20,542 bases of DNA, from NCBI GenBank assembly GCA_024364805.1, contig CM044495.1, forward strand, positions 83,132,834-83,153,375. The letters are read 5' to 3'. Position numbers and translations under genes: made by a program. Positions 1 to 8,840 of this stretch are shown piece by piece. The stretch comes from Euprymna scolopes. Taxonomy: Eukaryota; Mollusca; Cephalopoda; Sepiida; Sepiolidae. Within the stretch, counting starts at the first letter, position 1. Every line of letters begins with the position of its first letter. The notes below the pieces were generated by a model. It did not search any database, had not been told where the DNA came from, and was given only the letters and a program-made list of their open reading frames with translations.

Positions 1-510
1 TCTAAGAGTGGTAAAGTGTAATAAATGGCAGTTTGGAAGCTGAAGACCATGAAAGTACCATCATATTGAAAAAGAGTGACCTGCATCATGATGACTTGTG
101 TCGGATTAGAAAATTTGGAAGTCTTAGTTGCAGCTCAGTGTTTCTTGAATACATTTATTGATGTAAGATGCGGGCTGGGGAATTATAACGGATATAAAAG
201 CAGTGACTAGCATAAAGGATCTTATCAGACATTCTGTACCTATTCAATGAAATTAGTTAAGAAGCTGCAAAAAGAACAACTAAAAGCCACAAGGCGAAGG
301 GTTAATAATTTATGAATTTTTGACTAGTCTTTATTGATATTTGAATTAAGGAAAACTATGTTGCAGTCAATGGTGACAAAACCTTGGAAGTTGATTTCTA
401 TGAGTGAGTGTAGCTCGAAGGCAGTAATGATTTGAAATGAGAGTTTTCCCGTTCTTAGATGAGCTGCCTTCTCAGATTGATGAGGTTTATCTACCTAAAA
501 ACGTTTAAGT
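1..510 (+). pseudogene. Coding-like debris, unknown family
   Basis: Two stretches read like protein in an otherwise stop-rich region. Positions 15-161 form a 48-codon open frame containing the string KKSDLHHDDLCRIRKFGS. Positions 437-508 encode a 23-residue frame beginning MRVFPFLDELPSQIDEVYLP. A short stretch near 370-410 reads VNGDKTLEVDFYE. The residue mix is complex, not the F/I/K/N/Y-rich noise seen elsewhere in the window. I do not recognise the family. It may be an old transposable-element remnant or a decayed host gene, and it may continue left of the window. No start, splice site or conserved motif supports a working gene. Confidence 0.3.
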
Positions 511-888
511 TCCAGGTAACCCACCTTCACCATTTTCATTTCATAGTAGCTGTTCTACCAAGCCAAGCTAGCAGATGAGGTAATTAATTTGTTGCCATAT
601 GGGGTATTTTTAGAAAATGGAAGCTTATTACCATTGCTACCCCTTGGTTAGTTTCGTTTTAAAGCAAGTTATGCCTAAAATAAGTAAAATAAAACTGAGG
701 CATTAAGTAAATTGTGTTGTTTACGGTTCTGGTTGTATAGGAAGCAAACTTGTGTTTTCGATCAAGTTTGTCACTGTGTTTGTTTGTGTATATCTCTGCA
801 TCCATATTGATAAATCAATTGTCATGGAATATGGTCAAAATCTTGGTAATGTTAGAAAATAGAATTGACTTAACTTTGAAATATTAGA
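511..888. other. Intergenic, no gene seen
   Basis: AT-rich sequence with frequent stops in all frames. I see no gene, RNA or repeat that I can name. Confidence 0.5.
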
Positions 889-1031
889 TCAAAGATCAAA
901 TCAAGGTCACGGAAAAGGTTACAGTCACACTTTTGGTGATGACTGTGGTTCTCTTCATTATAGAGAATCTCTGGCCTATATTGTAGCCAATGAAGTCCTG
1001 CATCTTGCGTGACCATAACCTTTAACCTTGA
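889..1031. mobile_element. Short inverted-repeat element (MITE-like)
   Basis: The left end reads TCAAAGATCAAATCAAGGTC and continues ACG. The right end, read on the other strand, is TCAAGGTTAAAGGTTATGGT continuing CACG. With one gap, about 17 of 24 positions match, which makes a 143-bp unit with imperfect terminal inverted repeats. AAGGTCA / TGACCTT ends of this sort are common in small non-autonomous molluscan repeats. The interior is GC-richer than the flanks. No clear target duplication is visible, so superfamily and exact ends are unsettled. An open frame starting at 1009 crosses the right end and is not a gene. Confidence 0.45.
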
Positions 1032-1601
1032 TAATTCATTCATCGTGGAAAATGTGAGAAGATTTCAACTTTTTATTTTTCCAGATTTGATATATGGAAA
1101 CATGAGAACAGTAATCACTAATCTAAAATTTAAACATGCTTTAAAGAGTATTTTAAAAGTACTCTTCAAATACCCTTTCCATGAATATTATGGAACATGT
1201 TTGTATTTATCCAACGGAATGAATTATTAACTCAAATTAAACAACCAAGCCAATAAATTGAGAATAAAATACTAGTCAAAAATACATACAAAAACAAAAG
1301 AACTGAAAAATGTTCAAATGTTATGGCTAATTCCAGGCTCAACTTAAAGATTGGTTTAAGTTACGGGCCAAAAGCTATTATAGCTGCTATTAGCAAGTAA
1401 ATCAGAAAACGATTTAGCAACGTTTGAGGTCCCTATCTTGAAGAGTATCAAAAGAAATCTGCATTAAGTGTAAGACCTTTCATCGTTGGCTATACAATTT
1501 AGACTCTCTCAGCAGAATAGCAATCGCATAATGAAATGCTGGATTTGACTGCAGAAATAAAACAAGGTTAGAATTCACAGGAAATCAAATTAGTTCCAGT
1601 G
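1032..1601. other. Intergenic, no gene seen
   Basis: AT-rich. A slightly GC-richer patch at about 1330-1560 has no open frame of note. Confidence 0.45.
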
Positions 1602-1624
1602 TTTATTTATTTATTTATTTTTTT
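1602..1624. repeat. (TTTA)n microsatellite
   Basis: About five TTTA units running into a T tract. Confidence 0.8.
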
Positions 1625-2199
1625 GCTTCATAGTAATATTAGTTTTTATTTCACTTTTTTAACTGTTTTGATGTATTTGTATTTTACTTGAAGAGAATTT
1701 CAACTTGCACATTGAATAATGATACAAATTATTGTCAAAATTATTTTTCATACATCTTGTTTTATCATAATCTTATATTTTTCATTCACTAATTATATCT
1801 TTGATTTTGTACTAATCGTTTAGCATCTCACACCTCCGCATCAATTTACTTTTATCAAATTGGTTTTTGAATCAATGACTTTAAGAACATCTGTTTTATA
1901 TGCGTATTGGAGATCTCAGAATTCATATATTCTTCAAATGTTCAATAATTATTTATAATTATACAGCTTACTACAAATAATACTCAGTATTTAATATGCA
2001 AAATCTTGAATTATCTTATAATAATCCCCCAAGCAAAATATTCTTAATTATTCCTAAATTTGAAATTCAGTTCATAAGAAAAATACTTAGCAGCCTTTTT
2101 ACTCAAACTTCCCCCTAATTAGTCTTTTAGGCCTTACATTGTTAATGACAAAGGGGAAAGAATTACTGTTTTCCAGATCAATTATTGTTTTGAATGGAT

Positions 2200-2201
<2 letters not shown>
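1625..2201. other. Intergenic, no gene seen
   Basis: Very AT-rich, with stops in every frame and no recognised repeat. Confidence 0.5.
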
Positions 2202-2275
<74 letters not shown>

Positions 2276-2280
2276 ATATA
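2202..2280. repeat. (TA)n microsatellite
   Basis: An uninterrupted TA run covers 2202-2272 (71 bp), followed by GATATATA. The minus-strand open frame at 2099-2308, which reads as alternating Y and I, is produced by this array and is not a gene. Confidence 0.97.
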
Positions 2281-2810
2281 TTGGCAGTATTTCCACAGTA
2301 TTCATCATTTACCTGTGAATCACTCAATCAGATTAACCTTTATCTCCTTATGTTTGATATTTTGATATATAGTGACTCATTAGTAAAATAAATATTATAA
2401 TCTTTCATTGTTCTCTGATTGCATATGTTACCTTGTAGAATTCTTTCATGGTGTCAAAACCTTTTAGCAATCAAAATTTTTGGCTTCATGCCCTTAGAGG
2501 CAGTTAAATGGTGAGATTACTGAACATAACCATACGGTCTATTTCTAGAAGATATAAGTCCCTGCACAAATTAATCTTTGATTGTTAAATTTCTAAACCA
2601 TTTATATATTAATACTATTGCGACAACTTACTAATCCATCATTGCATGATTATCTTCCTTGCAAATATATTCTCATATCCAACTTTTATGAAAGAAAATC
2701 TAATAATCCCGACCAAATGTAGTTTTAAATGTCTCTAAGATTTTCTGAAAGTGGAGTTGCAATTGTATCTAAAATAGCCTTAACAAGACAAACAGAAAAA
2801 ACATTAAAAG
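2281..2810. other. Intergenic, no gene seen
   Basis: AT-rich and featureless to my reading. Confidence 0.5.
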
Positions 2811-2834
2811 AATAATAATGATAATAATAATAAC
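2811..2834. repeat. Short (AAT)n tract
   Basis: About eight AAT-type units, one of them changed to GAT. Confidence 0.8.
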
Positions 2835-3184
2835 AGGTAATATTACTTATATGTATTGCATATAGATTTTAAAAGGCCAATCTGGTTTATACTTATTTAG
2901 AACTAGAAATACACCTGTCCCAGTAAGGGTAAAGTTAATTCCCTGCACACATATTTATTACATATGTCTTATGAAGATTAAAATCAAAGTATGATTTCAC
3001 TAAACCTTATGTCTGGAATCATTATTCTAATTTTGATTCAAATGAATTACATAATATTGAATCTTGAAAATGTCTAAAATGTAAGATTTAAGGGTCTTAA
3101 GAAGAAATTTACATTCAAGGTATCTTGCTTAATTTATACTTAATGACAACAGATAAAATTTAATGAAAATTTTAAATATTTTTA
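2835..3184. other. Intergenic, no gene seen
   Basis: AT-rich with short poly-A/T runs. No coding frame or known repeat. Confidence 0.5.
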
Positions 3185-3490
3185 AATGGGAGTTTGTACC
3201 CCTATTATGCCCCCCCCTAATATCCCCTAAAAATATCCCAAAGAAACTTAAATTTGGAGAATGTTAATTGTTATTTAATACACATTCTTAAAATTTCACA
3301 ACAGTTTGAGGTATTTGAATTTTTATAAAAGATGTCCACCCCCTTCTTATTCCCTTTTTACATGAAACTAAATAAAACTAAATATAACTTATATTACGAC
3401 CCTTTACACCTAGAAGATGTGTCCCAATTTTCATAGTGATCGGTTAATTAGCTTAGTAGTGTATTCTGTACATGCAAATATATAAATGTA
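3185..3490 (+). repeat. Dispersed repeat, copy 1 of an inverted pair
   Basis: The segment aligns with the reverse complement of 5690-5990. The best-kept parts are AACTAAATATAAC, CTTTACACCTA or TTTACACCTA, GATCGGTT and ACATNNAAATATATAA, in the same order and nearly the same spacing. Upstream, ATTCCCTTTTTACAT is kept more loosely as ATCTCCGTTTACAT. The copy contains a C8 run at 3210-3217. No coding capacity remains. The family is not one I can name. The GATCGGTTAATTAGCTTAG part resembles the non-coding tails of many animal transposons, but that is a weak cue. Confidence 0.6.
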
Positions 3491-3499
3491 ACATTATGA

Positions 3500-3700
3500 T
3501 GGAGTTTTCATATAAATGTGTCGTGTGATATTGTGGGTTGTGTTACTAAATGTCTATATTGGCTTCTTCACTATCGGAACCCTAAGTGTTGCAGTCTATT
3601 TGCCTTCCGTGATCGTCTAAGTGTGCTGCGTGCATGGGTGTCAGACACGACATAAACACATACATGTATTTCGACACTCCTCATCAACTTTTCAACTGTG
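3500..3700. other. GC-richer patch, unassigned
   Basis: Noticeably GC-richer than the surroundings (for example GTGTGCTGCGTGCATGGGTG) and adjacent to the exon-like frame that follows. It may belong to the same repeat or transcript, but no frame or RNA fold was found. Confidence 0.3.
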
Positions 3701-3820
3701 TCTTTAGTCTTTTGGTCTGCCTGGGAATTTTATCTCTTCTCGTATGAAAGCTGAAACCTGTGGGCAAATGCATTTCAAGACGATAGTTGATTTTATATAG
3801 TTTTTTTTATTTCCTCCCAG

Positions 3821-3913
3821 GTGTCGAACGCAGAAGAATGGAGAGTGAATATCTCTGCTTGGGTGGTTAATTCTAGTCTCCATTTTGAGACACGTCAGCT
3901 CCTTCCCCAGTGA
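3821..3913 (+). CDS. Candidate 3' exon behind a strong splice acceptor
   Basis: A pyrimidine tract ending TTTTTTTTATTTCCTCCCAG gives a near-ideal 3' splice site with AG at 3819/3820. Directly after it an open frame of 30 codons runs to TGA at 3911-3913, containing NAEEWRVNISAWVVNSS and then LHFETRQLLPQ. The residue mix looks like protein. I do not recognise a domain. There is no start codon of its own, so it would have to be a terminal exon or part of one. An AATAAA at 4324-4329 is the first plausible poly(A) signal I noted downstream. On the minus strand 3704-3964 is also open (86 codons, starting MERGWQTEGMVK), so the coding strand is not settled. An exonised dispersed repeat is as likely as a host gene. 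Confidence 0.25.
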   Translation: MSNAEEWRVNISAWVVNSSLHFETRQLLPQ

Positions 3914-3964
3914 GAAGGGGACGACTTGTTTAACCATCCCCTCTGTTTGCCATCCTCTTTCCAA

Positions 3965-4126
3965 CTCATCTATTTTCTCAGCTAATCAGAACACGTGACA
4001 ACAGACACGTACTTTCGATGCTGGTCAACTCTCTTCTGATGCAACTTATCCAGTTTATACCTCCACATGTTTTGACAACTTTTATCAAAACATAGTTTCA
4101 CATCACATTTCTTGTTTATTTCCAAT
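3965..4126. other. Intergenic, no gene seen
   Basis: A moderately GC-richer continuation of the preceding patch that ends at the GATA array. Confidence 0.4.
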
Positions 4127-4222
4127 TAGATAGATAGATAGATAGATTGATTGATAGATAGATAGATAGATTGATAAACAGATACAAAGATAGATAGTTA
4201 GCTAGCTAGATAGATAGATATA
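4127..4222. repeat. (GATA)n microsatellite, imperfect
   Basis: TAGA/GATA units are interrupted by GATT and short unrelated pieces. The right part drifts into GTTAGCTAGCTAGATA. Confidence 0.95.
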
Positions 4223-4710
4223 TAACTGATAATTTCTCTTCTCTTCCACAGCTATATAACATAAATATATACACATAACTAAAATTATATAAATAGAGAT
4301 AAAGATTCACGCTCTACTACCTTAATAAAATCTAGTTAAATTTATCAATATTTCACAATAATAAAGTTTATATAAATAAAAGAGTAGATTATGTGTGTGT
4401 GTTTGCATGTCTGTGTGTAAATATTTGACAGAAAAAAAACTATTAAACTACTGATCACATAACACTGAAATTAACAGGAAACAGTAATCATACACTAAGG
4501 ATGGTTTATAAAGAGTACAATTTTTTTTGGGGGGGGGGAGAATGCTTAAAGTGCACAGAAATATATTGGCAATTTGAAATGCAAAATGTTCATTTCAACT
4601 TGCCGACATATTTCTATTTCTTTCTGCGCATGCCTAGATTCAGCTCATTTCTTTAAGTTTTTTTATATTAAGTATTTCTTACCTATCTCTCAATATTTAT
4701 ATTAGGAGAG
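4223..4710. other. Intergenic with a T8G10 run
   Basis: AT-rich. Positions 4521-4538 read as eight T then ten G, a homopolymer junction prone to sequencing or assembly error. A short TG-rich patch lies near 4390-4420. Confidence 0.5.
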
Positions 4711-4860
4711 AATGTGGCTGGAGTGTTAAAAATTTTGGTTTCATTTCTAGCTGATGGAACCAAAGTAATTTTTTAAAATTAGGTACAATATAATATTCAA
4801 TTGAGAATTGGCTCTGTAATAATTAATACAAAATTTGCATAAATTAAAACATATTTAAGT
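4711..4860 (+). mobile_element. SINE-like repeat remnant, copy A
   Basis: GGTTTCATTTCTAGCTGATG starts at 4737 and continues GAACCAAAGTA. The first 12 bases resemble an eroded tRNA B box (consensus GGTTCGANNCC). The body (CTCTGTAATAATTAATACAA, then AATTTGCATAAATTAAAACA) matches the corresponding body of the segment at 15199-15360. No clear A box is left. A tRNA-derived SINE or a segment of a larger composite transposon would both fit. Confidence 0.5.
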
Positions 4861-5650
4861 GCTCCACCCCTCTCTCACTAGTAAATTATATAATGGATTT
4901 TTATGAAAAAACTAAATAAATCAATATATAATTTGTCACTTTTTTATTTATGTTCAAGAAGTAGATACATGTAAACTGGAATATAGTGTTTCTTTTTATT
5001 GTATAATTACCAATCCCCCATCTGAAATATTGTGGTATATCATATTTTATTTGTATGAGAAATTCTTTCATTTGAGGAAAGAAAAAAATCTAATTACAAA
5101 ATTTTACCCGAGATAACAATTTATCACGAGAAACATTCAGGTTTTTCATGCAAAAATTTATGTGTTTTTAATCAATGTATTAAGGAATTGTACAATGCAA
5201 ATTCATAGTTTTCCTTTTTTTCAATTGAAAATCCCTCCATATAAACTTACATCAGCTACATTAATACTAAAGATCAACTTCACAAAGTACAATTAAAGTC
5301 AGTTGCATTCTTGAAATTATTATATATAGCCAACTTTTGAGATCGAAGTTTAAACCAAGATAAAAGCTAGTATTTTGATTCCATTCAATGAAAAGTTGAT
5401 ATGACACAGAACACACCATTCAGTTTTATGTTCCTCAATAAACTGATTGGTTTTACTACTTAAGAAAATGGCATTTTTCCTCAAATAATTTATTTAGTTG
5501 ATTATTTCAGAAATAAAGATTTTTCGTAAACTATTGAACGTTTAATATTTGCAGAGTACATTCACATAGTTGTTATTGACAAAAATTTATTTTGATTAAT
5601 GTAAGAAATAATGTGAGCGAGGTAGTATTAGATCTTCATTTATATATGTT
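4861..5650. other. Intergenic, no gene seen
   Basis: AT-rich, with dense stops and no recognised element. Confidence 0.5.
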
Positions 5651-5654
5651 TATG

Positions 5655-5684
5655 TATATGTGTGTGTGTGTGTGTGTGCGTGCA
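5655..5684. repeat. (TG)n microsatellite
   Basis: About eleven TG units followed by CGTGCATATGC, within a TATATG-rich context typical of animal dinucleotide arrays. Confidence 0.85.
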
Positions 5685-5689
5685 TATGC

Positions 5690-5990
5690 TTATATATTTA
5701 TATGTACAAGATTCATTCTTAAATGTAACAAACCGATCATTTAGAATACAGTTGTTAGGTGTAAAGGATAGTAAGAGGGGTTATATTTAGTTTAATTTAC
5801 TTTTATGTAAACGGAGATAAAAATGGCGAAAGCTCTCCATTAGGGTATTGCCAATTTTGGGAAATTTTAACAATAGATATTAGATATTAGTTATAAATAT
5901 TCCACAAATTGAATTTTTATAATGTTGGCACAATATACATATGAAAATTCCAATGTTTCAGATTTGCACTAAAATTGATTAGCAATCAGA
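5690..5990 (-). repeat. Dispersed repeat, copy 2 (inverted)
   Basis: The reverse complement shares with 3185-3490 the ordered blocks AACTAAATATAAC, TTTACACCTA, GATCGGTT and AAATATATAA, with similar spacing and no obvious coding content. The two copies are clearly diverged, so the insertions are old. A possible third, weaker relative is the segment around 6060-6140 (GGGGACATAAAAATGGTG). Confidence 0.55.
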
Positions 5991-6727
5991 CACAAAGAGA
6001 GATTTCCTGATTTAGAATCAAAATCATTTAATGAATTTTTGTCTAAATTAAAAGAATGATTCTATACATAGTTTTAGTTGCATTATATCTGGATTTTCAT
6101 CTTCATAGGGGACATAAAAATGGTGCAAACGTATTTTAGTCGGGGAATTTATTCAGTACTTTAATTCATCATGTGAAGCAAATATTTTAATGTAGATATC
6201 AACATATGTTTAAGATGCGACATTTTGAATATAAGTATTTTATAAATTACAAACAGTTGCTTTTCTCGATAATATGAATAAATTATTGAAATTGTAATAT
6301 GTTCCATTTCATTTCCAAATCTAAAATATGTTCATGTTACAAAATTTTATAACAATTTCATTATCCTTTTTCTGTGATTTGATAAAATAGTAAATGATTA
6401 ACAAAATATGTAACAATTGAAAAATCAGTCAACAAGATTTTTTCATATTTTAATTTCATTTCTATCAAATTCTATGAGAACAAAACTTAACAATAAATAT
6501 AAAAAAAGGTTTATTATTTTCTCAATATCGTTTTTATAGACTGTTCAATTGACCTCAGAAATTGGTTCAACTAATCTGATTAGAAAATCAGTAGACTTTA
6601 CAAAATGGTTTCTGGTGGAAAATTAGTCACAAATTTATACTGTAATAGGATTACACACAAAAAAAAACTATTTGATTTCCTTCTGATCACTGTTCCTGAC
6701 TTATTGAAGGAGATAGTCAGTTTCAAA
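5991..6727. other. Intergenic, no gene seen
   Basis: AT-rich. It may contain a weak third copy of the repeat near 6060-6140. No gene. Confidence 0.4.
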
Positions 6728-6729
6728 TA

Positions 6730-6934
6730 CAGTAGAACCTCGGGTTATAGTGGCCCTAGGATACGTTTTTTTTCAGGTTACGATGTGAAATACGATGTTT
6801 TTCCGGCCACTGATTACGATATTTGCCCATCCCTACAGTGTTATCTAAAATGTTATTTGATTATATACATGCATATTATATAGTGTACTGTATTTTGTTA
6901 CTAATGTTTAATGTTGTATTCTGGGATTCTACTG
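6730..6934. mobile_element. 205-bp MITE with pogo/Tigger-like ends
   Basis: The left end is CAGTAGAACCTCGGG. The right end on the other strand is CAGTAGAATCCCAGA. TA dinucleotides flank both sides (6728-6729 and 6935-6936), as expected for a Tc1/mariner-superfamily target duplication. CAGTAGAACC-type ends are typical of the pogo/Tigger branch. The interior holds TTACGATGTGAAATACGATG and is not coding. A 92-codon frame at 6605-6883 runs across the left boundary and is spurious. The element must have been moved in trans by a transposase encoded elsewhere. The ends match at only about 10 of 15 positions, so it is not recent. Confidence 0.75.
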
Positions 6935-6936
6935 TA

Positions 6937-7786
6937 TGATGATTCAATAAACCTCTGAAAATTTTCAGTGAATGTATTGTATTCATTTTCTGCTCATAGT
7001 AGATAAGGATTTGTTAAAATCCATGTTAGGGAACAGTGAGAGAGAAGCCTCTACTGACTAAGAAGTAATTTAGCCATAAAAGCAGGTTGCAATAAAGATA
7101 TAATTCTCACTCCTCGGTTATCCTCAAGATGTCTCGAAATTTTTCAAAATATTTTGATCAATCTTCATTCGTCTACAGTTTTTTTACTCTTATTAAAGAA
7201 AGCACAATGCCACTTGGACGTAAAAGGCTACTATTTAAGATCACATCTACAGGGACACTATGTAGGGAGTTGATCAGCAATATGTCTGTTCACATTACAT
7301 TTAAACTTATGCATGTCAGTACAGTCAGGAAAATGGGTGGGATTCTGCTGCTTTTCGAGTTAGTAAGGGATATTTACGTTGCTAGACACAAGTGCCATAC
7401 GTTCGTCAGAGCACATTCCATTAAAATACATAAATAAAACATAAAAGCAGAAAGAAGACTAATGGTATTTCACTATAATTGCACCCATTTCCGATTTAAA
7501 TTCCACCTAATATTGTTTCATGTTAATTTAAAACTCAATCTGAAAAGAGTAACAGTCTTTGGAAGAAGACATCTTAGTTCTATTTTTAAGGATATATATC
7601 TACTTGTTTCAGTTTACTTCAGTCGAAGTTATCAGAAATCAAGGGTCTGCTTGATAACACTTGATCTCTATATGAGATATATAGATATTTGAATATTCCA
7701 TTAAATCTTATTTATCTCTCAAACACTGAAGTAGTAAAGAAATTAAGAATATTTGATATTAAGAATTAATTGATTAGTTCATTATA
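6937..7786. other. Intergenic, no convincing gene
   Basis: Two plus-strand frames with ATG starts (7129-7437, 102 codons; 7462-7692, 76 codons) lie here. Both have the F/I/K/L-rich composition expected of AT-rich noise, and neither has a recognisable domain. I leave them uncalled. Confidence 0.4.
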
Positions 7787-7994
7787 TTATAGCAAATTTT
7801 TCTTGTAATCTATTGGTCTTACTGGATTCCAGGACAAGAGTTCGTCTAGTCTGGCGGAGTATCCAATATCGTTACTATAATCAGCATCACTTGGAGAAGG
7901 TGCACCATTCCTCGTATAAGCAAGTGTATACTGAGGAGATCTTATTTTACATGTTTTCAAGTCCAACATAAACAAATTCCTGATGAACCGCCCC
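7787..7994 (-). CDS. Candidate terminal coding exon, unknown protein
   Basis: On the minus strand a frame of 68 codons ends in TAA at 7787-7789. It follows a good 3' splice site (GTTTTACTTTAG, AG at 7996-7995). The C-terminal part, NGAPSPSDADYSNDIGYSAR then LDELLSWNPVRPIDYKKNLL, is high-complexity and unlike the low-complexity frames around it. A second possible acceptor (TCTCCTCAG, exon starting at 7930) would leave 47 codons. The Ser/Asp/Tyr/Pro-rich end would suit the cytoplasmic tail of a larger protein, but that is only a guess and no domain is recognised. No AATAAA was seen directly downstream on this strand. A decayed element is the alternative. Confidence 0.3.
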
Positions 7995-8031
7995 CTAAAG
8001 TAAAACACTTTATCAAATCTCCAATACTAAC

Positions 8032-8090
8032 GTACTGTACACGCAATAACCCTTATCTCCGAGTAGCTTCCGGGCCTTGATAAGTGGTAA
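8032..8090 (-). other. Exon-like GC-rich patch
   Basis: On the minus strand the patch reads LIKARKLLGDKGYCVYS, with an AG at 8092-8091 before it and a GTTAGT donor-like site at 8031-8026 after it. The phase would fit the exon candidate that ends at 7787. However, the intervening sequence would be only 37 nt, shorter than normal animal introns, so I do not accept the join. Confidence 0.15.
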
Positions 8091-8099
8091 CTACCTTGT

Positions 8100-8806
8100 A
8101 AAAAAATAATTGGGGCTGCAAATAATATTTAATTTGAATATTTAATCAAGGGTTACTCATAAGAAAAAGTATCTTCATGCCAGGTTGACCTGAAAAACAT
8201 CTGTACAAAGAGACCTTAGACACTCGATAATAATGCCTTGTAGGCATTCAAGTTATGTCCCTAGTAAGATGCGATGTGACACAAGATGTTAGTAAATGCT
8301 TCATCTTGCTACATTCAAAGGATTTTATGAACAGTATCTGAATTTAATTCATTTCCTTCACTATGGAGGTGATAGGTGCCAGAATAAATAAGGCTATTTT
8401 TTAAGCCATTTTATTTCTTGTATTTATGTTTGTTTATTTTATGAATGAAAAAGTTTATTCTTCTCATATACCCTAGTTGTTAATAGCATGTTTTACTAAA
8501 AGTTGTATAAATATTTATTCATCAATGATCTACAGCCAATATTAGTCTCAATTGTTAAAAATAACAATTTTTATTTCAATCAATTATATCGATTTCTATA
8601 TTTAATCGTACTTTGTTTTAGTAGTAAGAAATAAAGGAAGACCCTTACAGTCAGACATCCTTATACAGCTACCTAAATCATTAGTTACTAATTGAATAAC
8701 AGGTAATAATCTCTTCGATGGGTCAACAATGTATTGATTTATTCCTTTTTTTGCTTCTTTTTTTTCTTATTTTTATTGCCTTTGGTTGATGGACATGAAA
8801 TTTTAA
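8100..8806. other. Intergenic, no gene seen
   Basis: AT-rich. It includes a small perfect hairpin at 8232-8248 (AATGCC, loop TTGTA, GGCATT) of no clear meaning, and a pyrimidine tract at 8742-8765. Confidence 0.5.
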
Positions 8807-8840
8807 AGAGGGAGGGGAAAGAAAAAAAAGAAAAAGAAAA
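8805..8840. repeat. Polypurine tract
   Basis: Thirty-six purines in a row on the plus strand. About 40 bp upstream (8755-8769) lies a pyrimidine run that is complementary over about 14 bases (AAGAAAAAAAAGAA), so the pair could form a stem or a triplex. Confidence 0.6.

Noticed and set aside
2099-2308. 69-codon minus-strand frame of alternating I and Y
   Set aside because: Translation of the (TA)n array.
6605-6883. 92-codon plus-strand frame
   Set aside because: Crosses the left boundary of the 6730-6934 MITE.
7129-7437. 102-codon plus-strand frame
   Set aside because: No domain, noise-like composition and no splice or promoter support.
7787-8092. Joining the two minus-strand patches into one spliced product
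   Set aside because: The gap of 37 nt is below normal animal intron size.
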